Positions 46,388-55,636 are shown, counted from the first letter of the stretch. The stretch: DNA of 64,000 nt from Paludibaculum fermentans (GCF_015277775.1 NZ_CP063849.1:6773501-6837500); one strand, 5' to 3'. A program made the numbers and translations. The notes: a model not told the origin generated them from the letters alone.

Positions 46388-49300
46388 GTGCAATGCAGCC
46401 GCAGAGCAAGAGCACGAGCCGGACTCGCCCTCAGCGGCGTACCGGTGAAGCTCGTCATCTCCGGTGCGCACGCTGGCCAACAAACCGCGGTCACCGACAT
46501 CAGCGGCTATGCCAGCTTCACCTACCAGGGAACCAAGGCCGGCGTCGCGGATCAACTTCAGGCGCAGGTTCAGTACGGGCACGACTGGCTGGTCTCGCCT
46601 GCCCTCATCGTGAACTGGAACAGCCTGCCGAACCATGCGCCGGTCGTGACTGCCGGCGAGGATCAGACAGCCACCTGGCCCAACACCATCCAGTTGACGG
46701 GCACCGCCACCGACGACGGACTACCCACCGGCGGCACTATGACCGTCACCTGGTCGAAGGTCAGCGGACCCGGTACCGTCACCTTCGTTACGCCCAACCG
46801 GCCCGTCACCACAGCGGGCTTCAGTGAACCGGGCACCTACCAATTGAAACTGTCCGCGACCGACGGAGCACTGACCTCCGAAGCGACCGTCAACATCCTG
46901 GTGAATCCGCCGGCCGCTGTCTCCGGAGGCTGGATCCTCAGCCCGGCCTTCGACGGCAAAGTGACCGGCCAGGCGCCGGTGACCCTGGTGGCCGGCATCA
47001 CGCTGCAAAGCGGTGTGCTGACCATGTGGCCGGCGTCGGACGAGAATTCGGTCACGACTTTGAATGCGAGCACCGTGGGCACAGGCCCGCTGGCGACCAT
47101 CGACGCCACGCTCCTGCCCAACGGCGAGTACTGGCTCCGCCTGCAGGCCGTGAACTCCACGGGCGCCGCGCAGGTGAGCCTGGTGCGGTTCTATGCGACC
47201 GGTGAATACAAGCCCGGCCGTGTCACCGCGACCGTCACCGACTTCACAGTCCCGTTGGCGGGCCTGCCCATTCAGATCCAGCGCACCTACGACAGCCTGG
47301 AGCGCCAGTTCAAAGGCGACTTCGGCTACGGCTGGAAGTTGGGTGTGAATGCGTTGCGGTTCGAGGTGGGTCCCAGCAGCGATGTGACGCTCACCATCAA
47401 CGGGCAGCGCAAGACGTTCTACTTCACACCGGAAGGCTCGATCTTCGCCTGGTACACGCCGAAGTACACCGGCAAACCGGGCTTCTATGGCAGCCTGACT
47501 TCGACCGGCGATACCTGCAGCGGCGTACTGCTGCGGACCGGGAATCAATGGATCTGCGGTCTGGCCGATGACACTTACAAGTCCACGGGCTGGAAGTACA
47601 CGGATCCGGCGGGCCGGGAATACACGATCGCCGCCGACAAAACGCTGACGTCGCTGAAGGATCTGAACGGCAACACGCTCACGATCGCCGCCGACGGCAT
47701 CACGTCTTCGGCCGGGAACCTGAAGGTGGCGCTCGTGCGCGACCTGCAGGGGCGGATCACGAAGATCACCGACCCCCTGGGCAAACAGTACCTGTACGGC
47801 TACAACACGACGGGCGAGTTGACCAGTGTCACTTACCCATCGCTAGCGACGCCGTCAGGCTACACCTACGATCCGGGCCATCTTTTAAAGACCGAAACCG
47901 ACCCGCGAGGCAATGTGGCGGGGACAACGATCTACGACGCGGCGGGCCGCCTGCAGTCGGTAACAGATGCGGCGGGCAACACAACGCAGTACGCCTACGA
48001 CATCCCCAACCGCAAGACCACGATCACCAATCCGGACTCGGGTGTGGAAGAAGTGATCAGCGATGCGAACGGCAACGTCTTGAGCCGCAAGGACGGGCTC
48101 AATCGCGTCACCACGTATACCTACGACACGAAGAACAATCTAATAACCGAGACCAACGCGCTCAACCAGACCACCACGAACACCTACGATGCCAACGGCT
48201 TCAAGACCTCGGTCAAGAATGCACTGAACGAGACGTCCAGTGCGGTATTCAACGCCTACGGCGGACCGACATCAATCACGGATCCGCTGAACTTCACGCA
48301 GAGCGCGACGTACGACGCAACCTACAACATCAACACGATCAGCGATGCCCTCGGCCAGGTGGCGCAGTTCTCGTGGAACTCGCACGGACAGCCGCTGACG
48401 ACGAAGGATGCTCGGGGAAACACGAGCCAGTATCAATATGACGCCTATGGCAACCGGACCAGCTACACGGATCCGGAGGGCCACACGACGCTGACAGCGT
48501 ACAACTCGTTCGGGCAGAAGCTGAGCGAGACAGACGCGCGCGGCAATACGACGACGTACACCTACGACGACCTCGGCCATATGCTGACGACGACGAACGC
48601 CGACAGCAAGGTGACGACGTACGAGTACGATGCCAACGGCAACAAGACGGCCGAGGTGGATGCGCTGAGCCGGCGGACAACGTTTGAATATGACGCGAAG
48701 AACAGGCTGACAAAGACGACATATCCGGATCTGACGTACTCGGAGACCACGTACGACTTCCGTGACAAACCGCTCACGGTGCGGGATCAGGGTGGACGGA
48801 TCACGAAGAACGTCTACGACCAGGCGGGTCAGCTCACCAGCGTGACCCATGCGTTCGGAACGGCCGATGCCGCGAAAGTGAGCTACGCCTATGATGATGC
48901 GGGCCGCAAGCTGACCGAGACGGACGAGCGGAGCAATACAACTACGTCTGCCTATGACGCGGCGGGCCGGGTGCTCTCGGTGACCAATGCGCTCGGCAAG
49001 GTGACGAGCTTCACCTACGACGCGGCGGGCCGGAAGAAAACGCAGACCGATGCGAACACTCACACGACGACTTATGACTACGATGGCCGTGGCCGTCTTG
49101 TCACGACGACGTACCCCGACACGAAAACCGTCACGCACACCTACGATGGCTTGGGCGTGAGGTTGACCACCACGGATCAGGAGAATCGCACCACCACCTG
49201 GACGTACGACAAGGCGAGCCGGCTGAAGCAGGTGACGGATGCGCTGAGTCAGGTGACCACCTACAGCTACGACGCGGCGGGCAACAAGATCAGCCAGACC

Positions 49301-51226
49301 GACGCCAATAGCCATACAACGACCTACGAGTACGACAAGCTGAACCGGCGAACGAAGCGGACGCTGCCGCTGGGCCAGTCGGAGACCTTTATCTACGATG
49401 CCGTGGGCAACATGGCGACGCGGAAAGACTTCAACGGGAACACGACGACGTTCGGGTACGACTCGTTGAACCGGCTGCTGTCAAAGACACCGGACGCGAG
49501 CTTCTCCTCTTCGCCGATCACGTTCACCTACACGACGACGGGCAAGCGGTTGTCGATGGTGGACTGGAGTGGGACTACTGGCTATACGTACGACAATCGC
49601 GACCGCCTCTTGACAAGGGCAACGCCACAGGGAACGCTGACCTACACTTGGCATCCGAATAGTCTGGTGGCCTCTGTGTTCTCATCGAATGTCAACGGGG
49701 TGAGCGTGGGGTATGAGTATGACGCGGCGAACAGGCTCCAGACTGTGACGGACAACCGGTTGACCAACTCGACGAGTTACGCGTATGACGATGCTGGGAA
49801 CCTGCTGTCGTTCACGTATCCTAATGGCGTGATCCATACGTTCACCTACGACACGACGGACCGGCCGACGAATTTGGCAGTAACCAAGGGCGGCGTGACG
49901 CTGGCGAGCTACGCTCAGACGTTCAGCGATGCGGGTCGGAAGCTGACAATGAATGAGAACGGTACTCGATTGGTCAACTACGCCTACGACAACATCTACC
50001 GGTTGTTGTCGGAGACGGTTGGGGCCGACTCGCTGGTTTACACGCTTGACCCGGTGGGGAACCGGCTGAATCGGACCTCGACGATTCCAAGCTTGCCGAC
50101 CGTGGGTAGCACGTATGACAAGAATGACCGACTGACGAGCGACACGTACGACGCCAACGGGAACACGCTGGCGAGCGGTGGGAACGGTTACGGCTACGAC
50201 TTCGAGGATCGTCTGACGCGATTCAATGGTGGCGAGGTGACGATGCTCTATGACGGAGATGGGAATCGGGTCGCTCGCACGGAGGGAGGCGTGACGACAC
50301 GGTATCTCGTGGATGAGTTGACGCCAACGGGGTATGCGCAGGTGGCCGAGGAGGTGCAGATGGGTGCAGTCGTGCGGCGGTATGCGCATGGGGCGCAACG
50401 GGTCAGCCAAACGCAGCCGATCAACGGCCAGTGGGTGACTCATTACTATGGGTATGATGGCCTTTGGGGATCAGTTCGTCAGTTAACTGATAGTAGTGGC
50501 TCAGTTTCGGACAACTATTCCTATGATGCTTATGGAAATCAGGTAAGTCAAGGTGGGGGGACGCCGAACCTATTTCGTTATCGCGGAGAGGAGCGAGACT
50601 CATCGTTCAATCTATATCGCCTTCGCGCCCGGTGGTACGATCCGAAAGTAAGCGCATTTCTTACGTCGGACACCTTTGAAGGGTATCAAAATTTGCCGAT
50701 TTCGCTTCACAAGTATCTCTTTGCTGAGTCTGACCCTGTCAATAAGATCGATCCATCGGGTCATGGTGCATTTGTTGATACAGCGCAAATGAGTGACGAG
50801 GCTGTGAGGAGGATTCGAGATTATGCTGCAATATTGACGGTGGTCGGCCTGGCCTGTGTCCACGAATGTGGCGACAATCGCGGGCGATGGCAAGCTCAAG
50901 GTTCTGACATGGATGACCCTGGAGCTGGGAAGGCAATAAGCTGGATGCTTCCATTGCCGCCACCGAAAGTAGTCGGACAGCTTCAGCTCACAGCTCTGAT
51001 GTCCCGCCTTAGCGATCGAGAGGTCGCTAACAGACTGGATGCCTATGCGAACGCCATGGATTTTATTGCTCGTGTGGTCGGTGGCATCGGCCCAACCAAG
51101 GCATCATTTCCATTTCGAGAGCGTCGGCAGATGCAGCGATATTGGGATAACAAACGAAAAGACTGCAGGGCGGGGGATTGTCGAATCGATCTTGAAGTTA
51201 ACCATGGCAGAGCCTTTATTTTCTGA
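46388..51226 (+). CDS. R5: longest orphan Rhs cassette, with tip T5
   Basis: A 1612-residue open frame. Rhs-island homology begins at about 46426, inside the second Big_1-like domain (equivalent to nt 28978 of R1), and continues through PKD, Rhs N-terminal region, YD repeats and core. From 48053 to 50680 it appears identical to R1, after which it alone keeps a complete end: a second-half core (SLHKYLFAESDPVNKIDPSG) and tip T5. The first 13 codons are junction sequence without signal peptide. This is the best candidate for the end that R1 once carried. The next gene starts 12 bases downstream. Confidence 0.78.
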   Translation: MQCSRRARARAGLALSGVPVKLVISGAHAGQQTAVTDISGYASFTYQGTKAGVADQLQAQVQYGHDWLVSPALIVNWNSLPNHAPVVTAGEDQTATWPNTIQLTGTATDDGLPTGGTMTVTWSKVSGPGTVTFVTPNRPVTTAGFSEPGTYQLKLSATDGALTSEATVNILVNPPAAVSGGWILSPAFDGKVTGQAPVTLVAGITLQSGVLTMWPASDENSVTTLNASTVGTGPLATIDATLLPNGEYWLRLQAVNSTGAAQVSLVRFYATGEYKPGRVTATVTDFTVPLAGLPIQIQRTYDSLERQFKGDFGYGWKLGVNALRFEVGPSSDVTLTINGQRKTFYFTPEGSIFAWYTPKYTGKPGFYGSLTSTGDTCSGVLLRTGNQWICGLADDTYKSTGWKYTDPAGREYTIAADKTLTSLKDLNGNTLTIAADGITSSAGNLKVALVRDLQGRITKITDPLGKQYLYGYNTTGELTSVTYPSLATPSGYTYDPGHLLKTETDPRGNVAGTTIYDAAGRLQSVTDAAGNTTQYAYDIPNRKTTITNPDSGVEEVISDANGNVLSRKDGLNRVTTYTYDTKNNLITETNALNQTTTNTYDANGFKTSVKNALNETSSAVFNAYGGPTSITDPLNFTQSATYDATYNINTISDALGQVAQFSWNSHGQPLTTKDARGNTSQYQYDAYGNRTSYTDPEGHTTLTAYNSFGQKLSETDARGNTTTYTYDDLGHMLTTTNADSKVTTYEYDANGNKTAEVDALSRRTTFEYDAKNRLTKTTYPDLTYSETTYDFRDKPLTVRDQGGRITKNVYDQAGQLTSVTHAFGTADAAKVSYAYDDAGRKLTETDERSNTTTSAYDAAGRVLSVTNALGKVTSFTYDAAGRKKTQTDANTHTTTYDYDGRGRLVTTTYPDTKTVTHTYDGLGVRLTTTDQENRTTTWTYDKASRLKQVTDALSQVTTYSYDAAGNKISQTDANSHTTTYEYDKLNRRTKRTLPLGQSETFIYDAVGNMATRKDFNGNTTTFGYDSLNRLLSKTPDASFSSSPITFTYTTTGKRLSMVDWSGTTGYTYDNRDRLLTRATPQGTLTYTWHPNSLVASVFSSNVNGVSVGYEYDAANRLQTVTDNRLTNSTSYAYDDAGNLLSFTYPNGVIHTFTYDTTDRPTNLAVTKGGVTLASYAQTFSDAGRKLTMNENGTRLVNYAYDNIYRLLSETVGADSLVYTLDPVGNRLNRTSTIPSLPTVGSTYDKNDRLTSDTYDANGNTLASGGNGYGYDFEDRLTRFNGGEVTMLYDGDGNRVARTEGGVTTRYLVDELTPTGYAQVAEEVQMGAVVRRYAHGAQRVSQTQPINGQWVTHYYGYDGLWGSVRQLTDSSGSVSDNYSYDAYGNQVSQGGGTPNLFRYRGEERDSSFNLYRLRARWYDPKVSAFLTSDTFEGYQNLPISLHKYLFAESDPVNKIDPSGHGAFVDTAQMSDEAVRRIRDYAAILTVVGLACVHECGDNRGRWQAQGSDMDDPGAGKAISWMLPLPPPKVVGQLQLTALMSRLSDREVANRLDAYANAMDFIARVVGGIGPTKASFPFRERRQMQRYWDNKRKDCRAGDCRIDLEVNHGRAFIF
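48053..50680 (+). repeat. Direct repeat, copy 2 (2,628 bp) inside R5
   Basis: Partner of 30604-33231 in R1, same orientation, offset 17,449. After 50680 R5 continues into its core end and tip, while R1 breaks off. Confidence 0.9.
50762..51226 (+). other. Tip T5: 154-residue C-terminal domain of R5
   Basis: Starts right after DPSG with HGAFVDTAQM, has a short hydrophobic stretch with CVHEC, then GRWQAQGSDM, a Pro-rich turn, a helical SRLSDREVANRLDAYANAMD, and ends RIDLEVNHGRAFIF. The WQAQG-type motif and final R-x-D-x-EV segment recall C-terminal domains named polymorphic toxin type 34, but I hold this only from memory. Unlike T2-T4 it is hydrophilic and probably cytosolic in action. Confidence 0.5.
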
Positions 51227-51238
51227 AGGAGCGCGACA

Positions 51239-51859
51239 ATGGATCACGGTGAACCATCTATGGATGAACTTAGTGCGAATCTCTTCGCGTGGATCGACCA
51301 ATTAGCTTCAGGCTGTCCGCCGCCAATTTGGGGCGAGTTGTGCGATCGACTGAAAGCCTATGCGGTCGACGAACTCCGTTTCGGCTACCTTGTGGATCGT
51401 TTTGCGGCGAGTAAAGTAAAGTGCATCCCAGACGCAATAGCGTTCTGCATGGCTGGTGAACTCTGGACGTTATCTGTACAAGAGGCGTGCCGGCTCGGCC
51501 TTCGCTTCGTCGAGCTGTGCGACGAATATCAATCTATCGAGACTGTATCTCATCTAGAGGCGCTAGTAGCTAGCGGAATCGATATTAATAGCAATCGACA
51601 AGTGTTAAACAAACTTGTTCGAATGTGCATGAGGCATTGCGATCAGGGTGTGAAATGGCCATGCGATGTGCTATTTGATCTATTGTTGGCCATGTCGGAT
51701 GCAAACATACCGTTGCTCTCGATTCCTGCTCTCGATGGGGTTGCGATGACTGATTACATTGACAAGTGCATGTTGTGCGTAGGTGACGATATGGAGTTTA
51801 TATCAAAAGGTATAAGGATAAAACATGCGCTGAAAGCGAAAGACACTTATCCAAAGTAG
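51239..51859 (+). CDS. Candidate soluble immunity protein for T5
   Basis: A 206-residue, mainly helical protein without signal peptide or transmembrane segment and rich in Cys (for example CMAGELW, CMRHCDQG). AAGGAG lies 7 bases before the ATG, and the gene begins 12 bases after the R5 stop, so translation may be coupled. G+C is much lower than in the Rhs core. No family is recognised; the immunity role is inferred from its place behind a toxin-like tip. No further member of this pair is seen elsewhere in the window. Confidence 0.55.
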   Translation: MDHGEPSMDELSANLFAWIDQLASGCPPPIWGELCDRLKAYAVDELRFGYLVDRFAASKVKCIPDAIAFCMAGELWTLSVQEACRLGLRFVELCDEYQSIETVSHLEALVASGIDINSNRQVLNKLVRMCMRHCDQGVKWPCDVLFDLLLAMSDANIPLLSIPALDGVAMTDYIDKCMLCVGDDMEFISKGIRIKHALKAKDTYPK

Positions 51860-51923
51860 GCGATCGGTGCAAGAGGTGCCCGTTTGTCTGGTGTTAAGTA
51901 TTCCGCCGATCCGGGGCCTCGCG

Positions 51924-52318
51924 TCAAACTGCAAACACTGCGATCATAGACTGCGGCCGCTGGCTCTTTCGCAAAGCTGATTGAAGGATGCGGATTTCCC
52001 GACCGGCAAGCACTCCATAATCGACGGGGCAGAAATGCGCCAATCTATTACACATCTCTCGCAATACTCGAATAGGCGCTTGAACGTCGGAATCGATACG
52101 ATATCCTCGCCCGAACATGGAGTAAAGATGTATGATTTCGATGTCGTTGATATCTGTGATCTCAGAGAACTGCATTCGATAAGGTAACACGATCAACTTG
52201 CTGAGAGACTCGAGCCAGTCCCGTCGCCGCTCTTCAATGAATGGAAGCACTCCAGCTTGCCCTCTCCAAACACCCTTGTAGATCTCGCCGGTATCACCGT
52301 GCAAAGCTGCGACAGCAT
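51924..52318 (-). pseudogene. C-terminal fragment of an unidentified gene, cut off by R6
   Basis: The minus-strand frame stays open from the R6 junction (about 52318) to a stop at 51924, about 130 codons, and reads like real protein: VLPFIEERRRDWLESLSKL, SEITDINDIEIIHLYSMFG, then LREMCNRLAHFCPVDYGVL. The last segment resembles the RNxxxH region of HEPN-like or STAND-associated C-terminal domains, with Cys where Arg is expected. The start is missing because the R6 Rhs sequence replaces it. It may be a relic of a defence-type gene; confidence in that is low. Confidence 0.4.
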
Positions 52319-53521
52319 CGGCCCGCCACCACAGCGGGCTTCAGTGAACCGGGCACCTACCAATTGAAGCTGTCCGCGACGGACGGAGCACTGACTTCCG
52401 AAGCGACCGTCAACATCCTGGTGAATCCGCCCGCCGCTGTTTCCGGCGGCTGGATCCTCAGCCCGGCCTTCGACGGGAAAGTGACCGGTCAGGCGCCGGT
52501 GACCCTGGTGGCTGGCATCACTCTACAGAGCGGTGTGCTGACCATGTGGCCGGCGTCGGACGAGAATTCGGTCACCACGCTGAATGCGAACACCGTGGGC
52601 ACGGGCCCGCTGGCGACCATCGACGCCACGCTCCTGCCCAACGGCGAATACTGGCTCCGCCTGCAGGCCGTGAACTCCACGGGCGCCGCGCAGGTGAGCC
52701 TGGTGCGGTTCTATGCGACCGGGGAATACAAGCCCGGCCGTGTCACCGCGACCGTCACCGACTTCACAGTCCCCTTGGCCGGCCTGCCCATTCAGATCCA
52801 GCGCACCTACGACAGCCTGGAGCGCCAGTTCCAAGGCGACTTTGGCTACGGCTGGAAGCTGGGTGTGAGTGCGTTGCGGTTCGAGGTGGGCCCCAGCAGC
52901 GATGTGACGCTCACCATCAACGGCCAGCGCAAGACGTTCTACTTCACACCGGAAGGCTCGATCTTTGCCTGGTACACGCCGAAGTACACGGGCGAGCCGG
53001 GTTTCTATGGCAGCCTGACTTCGACCGGCGACACCTGCAGCGGCGTACTGCTGCGGACCGGGAATCAATGGATCTGCGGTCTGGCCGACGACACTTACAA
53101 GTCCACGGGCTGGAAGTACACGGATCCGGCGGGCCGGGAATACACGATCGCCGCCGACAAAACGCTGACGTCGCTGAAGGATCTGAACGGCAACACGCTC
53201 ACGATCGCCGCCGACGGCATCACGTCTTCGGCCGGGAACCTGAAGGTGGCGTTTGTCCGCGACGCGCAGGGGCGGATCACGAAGATCACTGATCCCTTGG
53301 GCAAGCAGTATCTGTACGGCTACAACACGACGGGCGAGTTGACCAGTGTCACCTACCCATCGCTGACGACGCCCTCGGGCTACACGTACGATCCGGGCCA
53401 TCTGCTGAAGACCGAAACCGACCCGCGAGGCAATGTGGCGGGGACCACGATCTACGACGCGGCGGGCCGGCTGCAGTCGGTGACCGATGCGGCGGGCAAC
53501 ACGACGCAGTACGCCTACTAG
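52319..53521 (+). pseudogene. R6: Rhs fragment lacking both ends
   Basis: Homology starts in the third PKD domain (equivalent to nt ~29352 of R1) and runs through the Rhs N-terminal region into the first YD repeats, then stops at AGNTTQYAY followed by two TAG codons. The 3' part of the core, a tip and an immunity gene are all absent. The block 52604-53330 appears identical to R2. It marks the right edge of the Rhs island. The 300 bases that follow, up to the next gene, hold only a hairpin. Confidence 0.85.
52604..53330 (+). repeat. 727-bp block shared by R2 and R6, copy 2
   Basis: Partner of 34152-34878, same orientation, offset 18,452; R6 keeps the normal reading frame beyond the block where R2 is frameshifted. 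Confidence 0.8.
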
Positions 53522-53787
53522 TAGAGATCTCTCTCTAGGTCTGGATTCTGTCCCCCGGTCATCTCCATACGAGACGCCCGGAACCGCCCCGCGAAAGTCT
53601 AGTCCTGATCTTCCTGACGAAGCCCTAAGCCGCGCCAAACCACCGCCCCGACCTCACTTCTCCCCAAATTCCCTCATTAAGGATTCTTCAGTCACCACGG
53701 CTGCAACTCTTTTTGCTCTTTCTTTTCAACGTCCGCCTCTCCAAAACAGCCCCTTTCCCCTTGACACTCCCCTTACCCTGGAATCGC

Positions 53788-53812
53788 GCCGGCCATTGTG
53801 CCGGCATTTTTT
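53788..53812 (+). terminator. Intrinsic terminator upstream of the 53835 gene
   Basis: A GC-only 6-bp stem (GCCGGC, 53788-53793 and 53800-53805) with loop CATTGT is followed by A and six T residues. It ends 22 bases before the next start codon, so it either ends transcripts leaving the Rhs island or acts as a leader attenuator. Confidence 0.65.
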
Positions 53813-53834
53813 ATGGAAGAAGGAGATTGACATC

Positions 53835-54542
53835 ATGGCTACCGTTGCTCAGATCACCGCCAACCAGGCGAACGCGAAACACTCCACCGGCCCCGTCACC
53901 ATTGAGGGCAAGGCTCGGTCATCCCAGAACGCCCGCAGCCACGGCTTCACCGCCCAGCACCTCACCATCACGCCCGAAGAGCGCGCCGCCTTCACGGCAC
54001 TCGAGGCGTCCCTCCGCCTCGACACGAGGCCCGCGAATTGCATCGAGGAGGAGATCTTCCACCGCATCCTCACCCACACCTGGAACCTCCGCCGCATCGA
54101 ATCCTTCGAATGCATCATCCTCTCCGAAACGGACCCATTGGCTGAAACCAACACCCACGACGGGCAACTCGAGCGCTACGCCCGCTACCGCCGCGACCTC
54201 GAACGCGGCCTCTATCGCGCCATCAAGGAGCTCGGCAAACTCCAAACCGAACGCGCCGCCCTCGCCCAGCAACACCCTGACGTCGTCAAAGCCGTCCGCG
54301 AAAACGTTCCCCTGGCCGAAGTCACCCGCCTGACCAGCAACACCGACGAACTCTTCTTCTACGAAGGCTTTGGCCGGCCCCGCCGCGCCCTCGAACACCT
54401 CACCACCGGCATCGCTACGAACCACCCCGACAACCAGGACCTGATCGCCGACCTCCAGTCGCTCCGCATTCCACGAAACGAAACCAACCCGATGTGCGAA
54501 GACGGGCTACCCAACCTGAACTACAACTTCTCGGCCCGCTGA
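53835..54542 (+). CDS. Conserved acidobacterial-type protein of unknown function
   Basis: The 235-residue product starts MATVAQITANQANAKHSTGP, then TIEGKARSSQNARSHG. This N-terminal N-Q-x-NA-x-xSTGP-x-T-x-EGKA-x-SS-x-NA-x-x-HG pattern occurs in many acidobacterial and related proteins of unknown function, often in several copies per genome. The rest is helical and charged (heptad-like ERYARYRRDLERGLYRAIKE), with no membrane segment. The ATG at 53835 has AAGGAGA about 9 bases upstream; the open frame extends further 5' only by chance. C-rich codon choice differs from the flanking genes. Confidence 0.75.
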   Translation: MATVAQITANQANAKHSTGPVTIEGKARSSQNARSHGFTAQHLTITPEERAAFTALEASLRLDTRPANCIEEEIFHRILTHTWNLRRIESFECIILSETDPLAETNTHDGQLERYARYRRDLERGLYRAIKELGKLQTERAALAQQHPDVVKAVRENVPLAEVTRLTSNTDELFFYEGFGRPRRALEHLTTGIATNHPDNQDLIADLQSLRIPRNETNPMCEDGLPNLNYNFSAR

Positions 54543-54883
54543 GCACCGCATCCGGACAACGTCGCCGCGTGTCAACGAAACGAAGCCACGGACGGCCTCC
54601 ACCGCCATTCGCGGCCCAAGCCGGATCGCCCTCCGCGGCAGTTCCTTACCTCGCAAATAGCCTGGCTCACGGCCTACACCAGGCCGGGCGTGTTCTTTGA
54701 AATTCGTATATTGACTTCACCGCGCGCGGACACCTCGCTCGGACACCAAGTGTGGATACCAAGTGATCCGAGGCGCTGGGGCGTTCCAGGGCAGGTGGTG
54801 ACGGTCACCATCTCGCGCTGGCTTCGCGGTTCAGTCGAACCCTTTCCATCGACTGCGCCGCTCCGCCAATCCGGCGCCCGTCC
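54543..54883. other. 341-base gap, nothing recognised
   Basis: Between the 53835 gene and the convergent SDR gene. I see no tRNA, strong hairpin or coding signal here. Confidence 0.5.
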
Positions 54884-55636
54884 TCAGGTGATGCTGAGCC
54901 CGCCGTCAACCGTGATCACTTGCCCGGTGATCCAGTTTGCTACGTCTGACGCCAGCAACACGATCCAGGCCGCCACGTCATCGGGCAATCCCCGGCGTTC
55001 CAAGGGAATGCGCCTCCGCTCCTGGGCTTTGACAGACTCTGCCTGTTCCTCGGAAAGCCCCATCCTCTCCCTGAGGAATTCCGTTTCCGTCGGGCCCGCC
55101 GCCACCGCATTGACTCGAATCCGATCCTTAGCGAATTCCAGTGCCCAGCAGCGGGTCATGTGCTCGAGAGCCGCTTTACTGGCCGCATAGTGGGAAAGGG
55201 CTGCGGCGGCCTTATGCCCGAAGGTGCTGGAAACGTTGACAATGTTGCCGCCCGTCGCCTTGAGATGGGGGACCGCTGCCTTTACCAATAGAGAGGGGCC
55301 GAACACATTGACCGCGAATACTTCGGCGATTGCGGCTAAGGATGCCTGCTCAATCGGCAAAATGGCTCCGGCTCCGGCGTTATTGACTAATACATCCAAG
55401 CGTCCCCAACGCTCGATCACCGTATCGATCAGTCTCGTTGCGTCATCGGGATTTGCGGCATCCGCCACAACGAAATCCAAACGCGTCCGGCCCTCCACCA
55501 GGACCTTGAGTGGTTCCGCACGGCGGCCCGTCACGACCACTCTTGCTTCGGACTCAGCCAGTCGAAGCGCCGCTGCTCGTCCGATTCCGGCGCCGGCCCC
55601 GGTAATAATCACCACTTTGTCTTTCAGGGAATTCAT
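54884..55636 (-). CDS. Classical short-chain dehydrogenase/reductase
   Basis: The 250-residue product has the classical SDR features: cofactor motif TGAGAGIG (12-19), NNAG (85-88), catalytic Ser136/137, Tyr150 and Lys154 in SHYAASKAALEH, and a C-terminal WITGQVITVDGG. Arg38-Arg39 after the second beta strand (VVTGRRAEPL) suggests NADP(H). The substrate is unknown; it is FabG-like in length. It is the last gene of a minus-strand cluster behind an NmrA-like reductase, a cupin and a 48-codon ORF; a GAGGGTGG site precedes the ATG. Confidence 0.9.
   Translation of the reverse strand: MNSLKDKVVIITGAGAGIGRAAALRLAESEARVVVTGRRAEPLKVLVEGRTRLDFVVADAANPDDATRLIDTVIERWGRLDVLVNNAGAGAILPIEQASLAAIAEVFAVNVFGPSLLVKAAVPHLKATGGNIVNVSSTFGHKAAAALSHYAASKAALEHMTRCWALEFAKDRIRVNAVAAGPTETEFLRERMGLSEEQAESVKAQERRRIPLERRGLPDDVAAWIVLLASDVANWITGQVITVDGGLSIT

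Noticed and set aside
46126-46500. 124-codon minus-strand ORF between the T4 partner and R5
   Set aside because: A middle stretch looks protein-like, but both ends are antisense to R5 and the small membrane gene; too little to name a transposase or other family.
16233-53521. Integrase, transposase or tRNA-derived att repeat for the island
   Set aside because: Searched by eye in all frames and for a second copy of the tRNA-Gly 3' end; none was found, so no mobile-element call is made.
53487-53834. 117-codon N-terminal extension of the 53835 gene
   Set aside because: It runs through the R6 junction and the terminator hairpin; the ATG at 53835 has the ribosome site and the family's conserved N-terminus.
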